This document shows positions 20,640 through 31,430 of a DNA stretch of 64,000 nucleotides, one piece after another. The stretch spans positions 43,586,001-43,650,000 of the forward strand of contig CM075943.1 of assembly GCA_038030265.1 (NCBI GenBank), in the 5' to 3' direction. The notes below the pieces were generated by a model. It did not search any database, was not told where the DNA came from, and worked only from the letters and a program-made list of their open reading frames with translations. Numbering within the stretch: the stretch's first letter is position 1; the number at the start of each line of letters is the position of its first letter. The translations under genes were made by a program, and so were the position numbers. Source of the stretch: Corythucha ciliata. Lineage: Eukaryota > Arthropoda > Insecta > Hemiptera > Tingidae.

Positions 20640-21160
20640 ATTATTGGACTCTTCCCGCAAATTAGCGCTTTTTTGGCCGAGCGTATCGTTCTTCTCAAAT
20701 TCAGCCGCAGATTAGCGGTTTTGCCCCACCCCCTCCCGAAGCCATGAATTTGCGCATTTTCTCAACTTTAGCAGCAAAGTATCGTTTTTATCCCGTGAGC
20801 GATGTTTCTTAATTATCCACGAGTTTTGGCGTTTTCCTAAATTTTAGCAGCATATTACCAATTTTTTATTTTTTTTTTTACCAGGGGATTAGCACTTTTC
20901 TCAGTTTTAGCTGGAAATTAACGTTTTGCTTAAGTGTTTTCCTCAATATTAGCCGCAAAATAGGGGGATTTTTCACGAATTAGAATTTTTATGGTTTACT
21001 CGCGAATTAGCGGTTTCTTCCCCAATTGCCATAAATTGGCGCTTTTTTGAAATTTCAGCCTGAAAAGTTGCCTTCAGAATCCGCAAATTGGCGTATTTTA
21101 AGTTTTTAGCGCTAATTAGAATTTTTCTCAATTTCTACCACGAATTAGCGCTTTTAGTGC
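20640..21160 (-). repeat. A-family degenerate array
   Basis: Recurrent GCGNATTAGCG, TTTTCTCAATTTTAGC units spaced about 25-40 bp (for example 20660, 20705, 20890, 20940, 21005). These are the inverse of the 13206-13320 units. Confidence 0.75.
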
Positions 21161-22025
21161 ATTTCATACTGAAAATGCACTATTGGTCTCGTCGTGATGG
21201 TGACAAACATGGGTCATGTCATGTTTTTTTCACGTTTCAGAACCTCTAGAACACGAATTCAGTGGTCTCCAGGATTCACGTATATATATATATTTATATA
21301 ATTATTTATTTATTGATTTATTTATAATATTATGGCCGTTTTCTTGTTAGCACGATAACTCTCGAAGAAAACAATTTAGCGGAACGCGCTTTGGCACAAA
21401 AATCAGTAAATCAGTAGTCATAAGACCCCGGTCGGTATTGCATTTGGGCCAAATCGGTCAAGGTGGAGGGGGGGATAGGGGTTAAATGGTCGAAAAATCA
21501 CTATAAATCACCAGTTGATTCTAGAAGCATTATATTCGGTACGTATTCTCCATGTTATAGTAGCCTTTGATTCCCATTTTAATTTTTCGAAAAATTCAAG
21601 GTGGTGAGGATGGTCCTTCCGGTGTGGAAGTGTAAAAATAGCGTTGAACTTCACTTGTTCATCTTAGCGCTCTAAAATTCGACTCAATAATTTAATGTAA
21701 CGAAAGCCCTGGGTTCCATTGAGATTTATCGAAAACTTTGATGGGGGAGGGTGAAATGGAGGATGAAATTTCAAAAAATCGCTTAAATTCACACGTTTAG
21801 GTATTATAAAATACGGCTCAAAAATTTAATATAACAAAGCCCTTGGAAAACTACCGAAACTTTTCGACATTTTTGAAGAGAGGGTGGTGAAAATAGAGGA
21901 AGAAGTTGGGCTTAATGAAACAAATTATGGTATCAAAATTATTACTTCTGGGACGGCTTAGGGTATCCGTATACGGAATGAAATGCACTCTTCCCGACCG
22001 CCAGCTGCCGGAGCGAAATTTTTTA
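21155..22025 (+). repeat. Dispersed repeat 'Rpt-1', copy 1
   Basis: It begins near TAGTGCATTTCATACTGAAA and ends at CCAGCTGCCGGAGCGAAATT, with the palindromic GTATCCGTATACGG just inside the right end. Other copies: 24383-24788 (within the tandem duplication), 31555-31878, inverted 40714-41691 plus 43125-43287, and a fragment 53838-53898. No coding frame. Confidence 0.85.
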
Positions 22026-22059
22026 AATTGTAGCGGCGACGCGTCGTATAGCTTTTCAA

Positions 22060-23350
22060 ACCTGTGAATTAGCGAATTTTCTCAATTTCAGTCACTAATT
22101 GACGTTTATCGCAATTTTAGCTGTAAATTGGCTATTTTTTCCATTTTTAGCCGCAAATTAGCAATTTTCTCAATATTTAGGCTTAAAATTGCAATATTTA
22201 GGCTTAAAATTATCCTTTCTCCTAATTTAGACCAGGCTGATTATTAAAATTAATAGTTTTTAAGCCATACTACTTGATTCATGTTATATTTTTAGGGTTT
22301 TGGCTTTTTTCTTCTTCTACTTCTTCGTTTCCTGAGCTTTCGCCTTCTTGTGCTGAAGGCATCGTCAGAGAACTTTTTTGGTTTGTCTTTATTTTAAATC
22401 ATAGACATGTGACGAATTCTTCAGCACAAGAAGCCGAAACCTCAGGAAACGAAGAAGCAGAAGAAGAAAAAAGCCAAAACCCTAAAAATATAGCATTAAT
22501 CAGGCTGATTATTTTATTTTCTAAATATTACCCGCAAATTAGCGGTTTTTCACATTTTATCACCGCATTAGCAAAACTATATAACTTTTATAGGTACAGG
22601 TTATTGCTTCTTTTCAGTTCTAGCCGTAAATTAGAGTATTTGTTAACTTTATACTATAGCCACGATGAATTTGCAATTTTTCTGAATTTTAGCCACAAAA
22701 ATGCTTTCAGAAGGTGCAAATTAAATTATAAATGTAAATTTTTTTTTCAAACCTACATCTATCCTTCCATTCCTTTCAAAAAATCATTATTTTTAAATTA
22801 TAAATTCCACGACACTTAATTCGAGAATTAGTGATTTTTCTCAATTTTAGCTGCGGATTTTCGCTTTTTCTAAATTTTAGCAGCGTGGTAGCGTTTCCAA
22901 TCCGTGCATTACCTACCGAGTTTTGTCAATTTTTGCCAAGAATTGGCGTTTGACTCAATTTAAGCTGCAAATTAGCAAGTTGTTCCATTTATAATTGAGA
23001 ATTAGCACTTTTCCCCAATTTGAACTGAAAATTAACGTTTTTCTCAATTTTAACTGCCCTAATTGGTGATTTTTTCAACTTTTTGCCGCGAATTAGTAAT
23101 TTTCTTTATTTTGTATCCGCGAATTAACGTTTTTCGACAACTTTATATCTGCTAATTGCAAATTAGCGATTTTTCCCAATTTCAGCTGTGAAATAGCGTT
23201 TTGTGCTAATTTTGCTGCTATTCAGCATCCTATTCCCTTTTTCATACATGAATGGGCGATTTTACGCCATTTCAGTTGTGAATTTGCCATTTTTGTACAA
23301 ATTTTAACCTGAAAGCGTTTTTTATTTGTCAATATTGTAGCGTGTTTTCT
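22060..23350 (-). repeat. A-family degenerate array, copy 1
   Basis: Dozens of GAATTAGCGATTTTTCTCAA-like units with GC-starting cores. Repeated in unit 2 at about 24830-26100. Confidence 0.75.
22273..22503. mobile_element. Foldback MITE with about 75-bp arms
   Basis: The arm TTTTTAGGGTTTTGGCTTTT, then CTTCTTCTACTTCTTCG, is mirrored by the inverse ending AAAGCCAAAACCCTAAAAAT. The second copy lies at 25017-25247, where the arms match better, so copy 1 has drifted. The 181-codon frame across it (22274-22819) is a by-product of the palindrome. Confidence 0.8.
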
Positions 23351-23984
23351 CAACTTTTACCTCGGGGTTTGCCCAAATACAACACTTTTGCGTTGATTTC
23401 CACAATTTATTCGAAGAATGGCCTCTGGAAGTGGCATCGCGAGACCACGAATCAGCGCTTTTTAGCAGCTATATCCACAAATATTACCGATTTTTGTCTG
23501 ATAGAGGGTCTGGGGCGAACCCCCCCCCCCGTACCTCGGTACACTACTGCGTTTGGTCTGAAGTCCAAGGAAAAAGCTGGACGTACTCGGACCTTTTCGG
23601 GCTGCTTCAAGTCCAGAAAATCTGCTAAACCTAACTTCAACGTGAAATGCTCAATTTTTGGAGATTTTATGGGGCTCTTCGTTATGGTACTAGTGCTCCT
23701 TCGTTCGTATACTTGTAGCTCTGGGGGAGGGGATCTATCCCCCATATCTATCCCCCTACGCCCCTGGCCTGCGGTAAGGAGCAGAAATGTTCATCCATCT
23801 TTAGTGAAATGGATCAGGGGGATGCTGCATTGCCCCCGGGCCCGGTCGTGACTTCGGAGCTGGGAGAGGAGACTGTTTCCGTGTTGCCCTCGAGAGGATG
23901 TCCTCGGGGGGGGGGGGGGGGTTCTCTCTCCTTTGCTCTGGTTGCTCGTGGTAGACGAGCTTCTCTCTATATCCTAAAGGAGCA

Positions 23985-24011
23985 GGGTTTTTTTTTTTTT
24001 TTTTTTTTTTC
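23985..24011 (+). repeat. Long T homopolymer and nearby G run
   Basis: About 23 T in a row, with about 13 G at 23907-23919. Both recur in unit 2 (26738-26759 and 26658-26670) with length differences. Confidence 0.9.
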
Positions 24012-24382
24012 CCACTATCCAAGAGCAGGGGCATGGCACACGCCCCAGGTACGGAATCCTAAGTGGATTATTGTGCCGCTCTTGGATCGGTTGGTCTAAT
24101 CTAGAGTCCCTCTCACCGTATGAGTTTGAGGAGGTCCTCAGCTAGAGTCTCGCTGGGCGGAACATATCAGGCGTGTGAAGCCCGAAAATGCTGATCCTGC
24201 GAAGATAGCTCTCTCCTCTTAATAAGGTTAGAGGTCGTCGCTTCTTAGAAGCGATAAGAGATAATCGCTAACTGGACCCTTGAGCACAAGAGTGACAAGG
24301 ATGACGAGCTAGCGCGCGCCCAGTGCGTTGCACTCGAAGAGATAAGCCCCTGCACCGGGGTGTGTTCTTTAGAACGGCCCGC

Positions 24383-27131
24383 TTCCGGTGTGGAAGTGTA
24401 AAAATAGCGTTGAACTTCACTTGTTCATCTTAGCGCTCTAAAATTCGACTCAATAATTTAATGTAACGAAAGCCCTGGGTTCCATTGAGATTTATCGAAA
24501 ACTTTGATGGGGGAGGGTGAAATGGAGGATGAAATTTCAAAAAATCGCTTAAATTCACACGTTTAGGTATTATAAAATACGGCTCAAAAATTTAATATAA
24601 CAAAGCCCTTGGAAAACTACCGAAACTTTTCGACATTTTTGAAGAGAGGGTGGTGAAAATAGAGGAAGAAGTTGGGCTTAATGAAACAAATTATGGTATC
24701 AAAATTATTACTTCTGGACGGCTTAGGGTATCCGTATACGGAATGAAATGCACTCTTCCCGACCGCCAGCTGCCGGAGCGAAATTTTTTAAATTGTAGCG
24801 GCGACGCGTCGTATAGCTTTTCAAACCTGTGAATTAGCGAATTTTCTCAATTTCAGTCACTAATTGACGTTTATCGCAATTTTAGCTGTAAATTGGCGAT
24901 TTTTTCCATTTTTAGCCGCAAATTAGCAATTTTCTCAATATTTAGGCTTAAAATTAACCTTTCTCTTAATTTTGACCAGGCTGATTATTAATATTAATAG
25001 TTTTTAAGCCATACAACTTGATTAATGTTATATTTTTAGGGTTTTGGCTTTTTTCTTCTTCTACTTCTTCGTTTCCTGAGCTTTCGCCTTCTTGTGCTGA
25101 AGGCATCGTCAGAGAACTTATTTGGTTTGTCTTTATTTTAAATCATAGACATGTGACGAATTCTTCAGCACAAGAAGGCGAAAGCTCAGGAAACGAAGAA
25201 GCAGAAGAAGAAAAAAGCCAAAACACTAAAAATATAACATTAATCAGGCTGATTATTTTATTTTCTAAATATTACCCGCAAATTAGCGGTTTTTCACATT
25301 TTACCACCGCATTAGCAAAACTATATAACTTTTATAGGTACAGGTTATTGCTTCTTTTCAGTTCTAGCCGTGAATTAGCGTATTTGTTAACATTATACTA
25401 TAGCCACGCATGAATTTGCAATTTTTCTGAATTTTAGCCACAAAAATGCTTTCAGAAGGTGCGAATTTAAATTATAAATGTAAATTTTTTTTTCAAACCT
25501 ACATCTATCCTTCCATTCCTTTCAAAAAATCATTATTTTTAAATTATAAATTCCACGACACTTAATTCGAGAATTAGTGATTTTTCTCAATTTTAGCTGC
25601 GGATTTTCGCTTTTTCTAAATTTTAGCAGCGTGGTAGCGTTTCCAATCCGTGCATTACCTACCGAGTTTTGTCAATTTTTGCCAAGAATTGGCGTTTGAC
25701 TCAATTTAAGCTGCAAATTAGCAAGTTGTTCCATTTATAATTGAGAATTAGCACTTTTCCCCAATTTGAACTGAAAATTAACGTTTTTCTCAATTTTAAC
25801 TGCCCTAATTGGTGATTTTTTCAACTTTTTGCCGCGAATTAGTAATTTTCTTTATTTTGTATCCGCGAATTAACGTTTTTCGACAACTTTATATCTGCTA
25901 ATTGCAAATTAGCGATTTTTCCCAATTTCAGCTGTGAAATAGCGTTTTGTGCTAATTTTGCTGCTATTCAGCATCCTATTCCCTTTTTCATACGTGAATG
26001 GGCGATTTTACGCCATTTCAGTTGTGAATTTGCCATTTTTGTACAAATTTTAACCTGAAAGCGTCTTTTATTTGTCAATATTGTAGCGTGTTTTCTCAGC
26101 TTTTACCTCGGGGTTTGCCCAAATACAACACTTTTGCGTTGATTTCCACAATTTATTCGAAGAATGGCCTCTGGAAGTGGCATTGCGAGACCACGAATCA
26201 GCGCTTTTTAGCAGCTATATCCACAAATATTACCGATTTTTGTCTGATAGAGGGTCCGGGGCGAACCCTCCCCCCCCTCCCGGACCTTGGTACACTACTG
26301 CGTTTGGTCTGAAGTCCAAGGAAAAAGCTGGACGTACTCGGACCTTTTCGGGCTGCTTCAAGTCCAGAAAATCTGCTAAACCTAACTTCAACGTGAAATG
26401 CTCAATTTTTGGAGATTTTATGGGGCTCTTCGTTATGGTACTAGTGCTCCTTCGTTCGTATACTTGTAGCTCTGGGGGAGGGGATCTATCCCCCATATCT
26501 ATCCCCCTACGCCCCTGGCCTGCGGTAAGGAGCAGAAATGTTCATCCATCTTTAGTGAAATGGATCAGGGGGATGCTGCATTGCCCCCGGGCCCGGTCGT
26601 GACTTCGGAGCTGGGAGAGGAGACTGTTTCCGTGTTGCCCTCGAGAGGATGTCCTCGGGGGGGGGGGGGGGTTCTCTCTCCTTTGCTCTGGTTGCTCGTG
26701 GTAGACGAGCTTCTCTCTATATCCTAAAGGAGCAGGGTTTTTTTTTTTTTTTTTTTTTTCCCACTATCCAAGAGCAGGGGCATGGCACACGCCCCAGGTA
26801 CGGAATCCTAAGTGGATTATTGTGCCGCTCTTGGATCGGTTGGTCTAATCTAGAGTCCCTCTCACCGTATGAGTTTGAGGAGGTCCTCAGCTAGAGTCTC
26901 GCTGGGCGGAACATATCAGGCGTGTGAAGCCCGAAAATGCTGATCCTGCGAAGATAGCTCTCTCCTCTTAATAAGGTTAGAGGTCGTCGCTTCTTAGAAG
27001 CGATAAGAGATAATCGCTAACTGGACCCTTGAGCACAAGAGTGACAAGGATGACGAGCTAGCGCGCGCCCAGTGCGTTGCACTCGAAGAGATAAGCCCCT
27101 GCACCGGGGTGTGTTCTTTAGAACGGCCCGC
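24383..27131 (+). repeat. Tandem duplication of about 2.75 kb, unit 2
   Basis: Same content and order as 21617-24382: half of Rpt-1, A array, foldback (25017-25247), hAT-like ends (about 26303 and 26520), then the 5' region of the I-like element. After 27131 the sequence continues into the rest of the element, so unit 2 is the original right side and unit 1 the extra copy. Confidence 0.9.
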
Positions 27132-27841
27132 GGAGGGTATGTTTTTTAAAAACTCCCCTCGGCGGGTATGCTCCTTAGAACTGCCCTCCACAGGTACGTC
27201 CCTGGTCCCATCAATGTCGTGTTTGACCTCGGTGGTATCCATGGACGGAGCAGCCGGTGACTGCGGCGTTCACGGAAGGTTCTCTGAGCCCCTTCCGAGT
27301 TCATCATATAAACTTCTGGGTGAGCCCTTCAAGGTCCTGCCAGAAGCCAGGGTAATATAAGTCCACCGCCGGCAGAGCCCTGCATGCCGTAAGCGCCGAG
27401 GCCTGCGGTAAGCCTATTACACCAGGGGATCGGCCGGTGCCCTGGGGGTCCGTTCAAAGCACACTTTGCCCCCTGTGCCATGCAGACCTTAGGTACGGAC
27501 CAAACACCTTGTCTTGAGGGGGGGAAGGAATAGCTAGAGGAGGTAGGAGACGCCACCCCCTTCTGTCCCGGACTCAGGACAGCCCCTAATCCGTTGTTTG
27601 TCCACGGGGTCGTATTCGGCCCCCATGTCCAATGGGTGTGTCCGACAACGGACTCCCCACAGCACACGGTGAGCCTTATTCCGACCCAACCCACCATCGC
27701 ACCGTATCACGGGTCGGCCCAATGGTGGGGCCCCCCATCCGCAACCCGGGGGACGCGCCCGATAGGGGAAACGAACCCCGTGAAAGGTTTGTAGCCATTC
27801 ACACGGACCAAGTCCGTCACGGGAGGAGCAGGGTTATGAAG

Positions 27842-28440
27842 TAGTTGGTTACGCGGATGACCTTGCGATTCTATTTAAGGGCAAATTCGATGATACCATA
27901 TCCGATAGGATGCCGGGTGCCCTTAACATAGTGCAGCAATGGTGCAGCAGGCGCGTTGCATTTGCCAGGCGGAGGAAGCTGGCATTAAAGGTAGTTCGAT
28001 TGAATGGAGAAGTGTTGAAAACAAGAAAAGAAGTCAAGTACCTTGGATTTACCCTGGATCAGGGGCTCTAATGGACCTCGCATATCAAGAGGGTGCTGAA
28101 TAAGGCCACGTTCGCAATGTGGGCTGGTCGGAAAATGTTTGGCAAAACATAGGGTCTAAAGCCAAAAATGGTGTTGTGGCTGTTGTTAGGCCTATCGCAG
28201 AAGACGAAACAAGAGACAGTCCAGGCCTTGCTGAGTAAGTTGCAGCGCCAGGCCTGTCTTGGAGTAACGGGTGCTATGCACGTGTGCCCGACAGGGTCAT
28301 GGAGGTGTTATTGGACATGCCTCCCCTGCACCTTCATGTGCAGGCAATCGCATATATGGCGGCGGTGAGACTGCTGCGGGCAGAGCACGTGAAGCGAGGT
28401 GTCCAGGTTGGACACTTCGCGTGTTCTGGAGAAATTTAAT
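27842..28440 (+). pseudogene. Reverse transcriptase palm/thumb relic (I/LOA-like)
   Basis: The frame opens with VVGYADDLAILFKG, whose YADD is the RT catalytic motif, followed by a VKYLGFTLDQG thumb motif near 28035-28070 and an LQRQACLGVTGAM block near 28240. Stops at about 28070 and 28150 and a frame change after about 28290 inactivate it. Confidence 0.8.
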
Positions 28441-28564
28441 GTAGTGAGGTGGCTGATGTCGTAACTGATCTCATGCAAGTGAGGATGGATTTTGAAAAAC
28501 CCTTTAAGGCCGATATAGGTAACCGTGACCTTTGGGATAAGGGTTTGCCGAGGTTTAAGCCCGG

Positions 28565-29280
28565 CACGCAAGTATGTCATACTGATGGATCTGTGAAGGA
28601 TGGGGGTGCTGGCATTGAGGTCTTTGGCCCCAGGCTTCAGCATTGGGAGTCCCTAGGCGGCTATTAAAGCCCTAGGCACATGTGTCATGAATTCGAAACT
28701 AGTTAGGGGCTGCGTTGAAGCCCTCAGGCCTGTGGCAACGGTAAGCAGCCTTACTTTGATATGGGTGCCGGGTCACAAGGGGTTTGAGGGGAATGACATG
28801 GCTGATCAACTCGTGAAGAGAGGATCAGAGATGCCTTACGTGGGCCCGGAGCCATGTCTCGGGGTCACGAAGTCCTTCACGAAGAGGCCGGTGCAGGCGT
28901 AGTTGGACGAGAGACATCGCTAACACTGGATTAGACAACTAGGTCTCAGGCAGGCCAAGCTCTTTGTCAGTCCAAAGGGGCGATCGGAGAAGGGCCTGAT
29001 CTCTCTGAGTCGGGGAGACCTTAGAATTTAGGTGAGGCTGCTAACGGGACATTGTGCCCTTAGATATACGCTCAGACTAATGGAGAAGCCTGACACGGAC
29101 ATTTGCAGATTTCGCGACTTGCCCATGGAAACAGCAGAGCACGTACTGTGTGAGTGCGAAGCCCTGGGGATTTCACCATCTTGGAAGTGATGTGCTTCAA
29201 CCGGAGGACATCTCCAGGATGGCTACGGGGAATATCCTCAACTTCGTTAAGGAGTGGTGGTGAAGGACGCTTGGAAACTG
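28565..29280 (+). pseudogene. RNase H and C-terminal Cys/His region of the I/LOA-like element
   Basis: The RNase H signature is visible as HTDGSVKDGGAG (first Asp), an AAIKALG helix, and WVPGHKGFEGNDMAD with the His and last Asp. Further on, LRLMEKPDTDICRF and ETAEHVLCECEALG form the usual C-terminal zinc-finger-like tail, with one Cys changed. Family role: removal of element RNA during second-strand synthesis. Stops occur at about 28665, 28900, 28923 and 29030. Confidence 0.82.
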
Positions 29281-29375
29281 GCGTCTTCCTTTGGCAGGGC
29301 AACCTTAGGGGACAATAGATCTTATAGTTCGAGTTGGAAGGAGATAGTTTCTTCAGGGCTTTCCTCACCGTTTTA

Positions 29376-29398
29376 ATAATAATAATAATAATAATAAC
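29376..29398 (+). repeat. (TAA)n retrotransposon tail
   Basis: TAATAATAATAATAATAATAA directly follows the 3' end of the I/LOA-like element. TAA-repeat tails are characteristic of I-type elements. Confidence 0.8.
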
Positions 29399-29454
29399 AA
29401 GGGGAACTCACGATTTAATAAGTGTATAAAGATAATATTAAAATAATAATTTTT

Positions 29455-29690
29455 TAAAAAATGAGCGATTTTTCTAATTTTAGCAGCAAATTGCGAATTT
29501 TTGCTTGAATTGAAAAATCTCAATTTGCTAGTAAAATAGAGACAAAATGCATAGTTAGAAATGTGAAAAATCGGTAATTCGTGTCGAAAATAACAAGTTA
29601 TTTTTTCCATTTTAACAGTGAATTAACAGTGTATTCACATATAGCGATGAATTAGCACTTTTTTCCCGCAATTTTTCGGTCAGGCTTGGC
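29455..29690 (-). repeat. A-family degenerate array between two retrotransposons
   Basis: GAGCGATTTTTCTAATTTTAGC and GATGAATTAGCACTTTT mark A-family units. It is probably the continuation of the array split by both non-LTR insertions. Confidence 0.6.
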
Positions 29691-29716
29691 GACTGCAATC
29701 GGGACCTGACGGAGTT

Positions 29717-31430
29717 TTTATAATAATAATAATAATTTATTTCTCCCGTTGGTCGTTATTCGACATGAGGTCGTCGTATCGTACAACAATTTAAAATGGC
29801 GAGGCAAAAAAGTCCTCTATTCTGTACAAATTCATCTCCGTCAACTTAGTTTTGACAACCTTGCGGAATCTCTTAAGTTGGAGTTCTTTTACATTCATGG
29901 GCAGATGGTTATACTATTCAAAGGGAAGATACAAATAACTGTCCCTTGTCTTACCCAAACGATAAAATGGCAATGCTACTTTATTTTGGTCTCGCAAATT
30001 AAGGCCAGTTTTCGCGCCCACCGATTCCATGTGAGGAGCCCTTGAGTGGGTGAAGCAAAGACTTTCCAACACATACAAGGAAGGGAATGTGAGTATAGCC
30101 AGAGACCCGAATAAGGGGGTACAATGATGTGAGGGACCGACACCGGCAACAATTCTTAAAGCCTTCTTTTGAAGTACGAACACCTCCTTCGCGTTACTGG
30201 AATTACCCCAAAGGAGGATTCCATATAGTAGCAGCGAATGAAATAGGCCGTAATATACCGTCAACAGACATTTTTGTGAGACAAGGTTCCTCAACTTTCT
30301 TAAAGCGAATAGGACACGACTTAGCCGCTTACAGAGCTGCTCAACATGAGCGTTCCAATCTAATTTCTTGTCTAACCAGATTCCCAAAAACTTTACCGGC
30401 TCATTATATAAATCTGGAAGTTCTCTCAGCCCAAACAATAGAAAGTTAGTTTTAGCGTTATTTAACCATAAACTGTTACACAAAAGCCAACCCTCGACCT
30501 TATTCATCTCCTCTGACAGACTCGACAAGAGACAAGAAATGTCCGGACCTCGAAGCCCAACGGTCGTATCGTCGGCGAACAGTGTAACTGCCGCCCGCGT
30601 GAAGGACAACAGGGCGTGAACCGCCGACACCTTCCTTAGTATCTACAACATTGGACCACTTATTGTTAAAAAAAACACGTTGTTTCCTATTTGCTAGAAA
30701 GTCGGTTATAATATCAAGGGCTTTGCCACATACGCCGTACATTTCAAGCTTATTAATTAATTTCGCGTGACAAATGCTGTCGAAAGCTCGAGATAAGTCG
30801 CAGAATGAAGCTGCATAGTACATTTTCTCCTCAAAGGCTGAGTATACATTTTCCACGAAAGACATGACAGCCTGAGCCGTGTTTCTTCCTTTTCTAAAAC
30901 CGTATTGGTTCTCAAACAACCTGCCGTCCTCCACCAGAAAAGAGTACAGTTGTGGGTACAAGACCCCCTCTAATACCTTAGAAAAAACCGAACAAATTGA
31001 AATTGGTCTCCAGTTGTTACAATCATTCAGTGCCCCCTTGCCTTTGTAAATAGGCACAATTTTCGCAATCTTAAGTACCGACGGGAAAACACCCTCAGCG
31101 ATACTAACATTAACTGAATGGGTCAAAGGCTTTACAATTACTGGGCCGAGTGATCTTAAGAGTGTGGTATTTAACTCATTGACGTCTGTGGCCGATGATG
31201 AAGGCAGGCCACAGATTATTCGCATACATTCAGCGTCGTCCACGCCATTAAAGCTATCTAAGACTCGATTCCCCTCCAATTTCTTGAGCTGAAATGCGTC
31301 CGTACTGAGTTTCCTCACATCCACCTCGTTTCTAATCTTACTTGATACGTTTTTTACTTCCCGCGTCAAATAATCGCAGTACTCTGAAGGGCCAAAATCG
31401 GGGTTCTTTGGGCTGAAGCATTATTATTTG
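29717..31430 (-). mobile_element. 5'-truncated jockey-like non-LTR retrotransposon
   Basis: The minus-strand RT occupies 31369 to about 29800 and the element ends in a TTA-rich tail (TTATTATTATTATTATAA on the minus strand, 29717-29740). ORF1 and the endonuclease are missing. It lies tail to tail with the I/LOA-like element, both inside A-family repeat. Confidence 0.85.
29800..31369 (-). pseudogene. Reverse transcriptase of the truncated jockey-like element
   Basis: Block order: AKIVPIYKGKGALNDCNNW, SICSVFSKVLEG, YGFRKGRNTAQ, a CDLSRAFDSICH block (first catalytic Asp), TLFADDTTVGLRG (YADD equivalent), VKFLGIWLDKKLDW, and the YGILLWGNSSN tail. The segment that should hold the PQGSxLGP block is deleted near 30600-30640, which also shifts the frame between 31369-30630 and 30630-29914. 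Otherwise it is well preserved. Confidence 0.88.

Larger units (their letters stand above)
20475..23766. mobile_element. hAT-like composite filled with A-family repeats
   Basis: The left end CAGTGGCGTAGGTAGG is followed by a G run. An outer right end reads CCTACGCCCCTG (23755-23766) and an inner right end reads TACCTCGGTACACTACTG at 23549. The inverse of that inner end (CAGTAGTGTACCGAGGTA) matches the left end of the array at 55952. The body is mostly A-family repeat, interrupted by the Rpt-1 repeat and a small foldback. No 8-bp duplication could be matched, so the exact extent is uncertain. Confidence 0.5.
21617..24382 (+). repeat. Tandem duplication of about 2.75 kb, unit 1
   Basis: The unit runs from CTTCCGGTGTGGAAGTG to AGAACGGCCCG and is followed directly by unit 2 (24382-27131), which starts with the same sequence. 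Corresponding points are offset by 2766 near the start and 2744 further in, so the copies differ by small indels and few substitutions. The unit includes half of Rpt-1, an A array, a foldback and the 5' region of the I-like element. Confidence 0.9.
23767..29398 (+). mobile_element. I/LOA-like non-LTR retrotransposon, decayed, with duplicated 5' region
   Basis: A GC-richer region (23770-24382, repeated 26520-27131, then 27132-27840) of 5'-UTR-like character leads into an RT palm (from 27842), an RNase H domain (about 28565-28905), a Cys/His C-terminus (about 29040-29170) and a (TAA)n tail at 29376-29397. RT followed by RNase H and a TAA tail fits the I/LOA group. Most of the RT fingers are missing and many stops are present. 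Confidence 0.75.

Noticed and set aside
22274..22819. 181-codon plus frame
   Set aside because: It runs through a foldback MITE and A-family repeat; the Lys/Glu-rich part is the palindrome translated.
23342..23851. 169-codon plus frame and its twin at 26177-26602
   Set aside because: Crosses repeat-array end, a G/C homopolymer and hAT-like termini; frame differs between the two near-identical copies.
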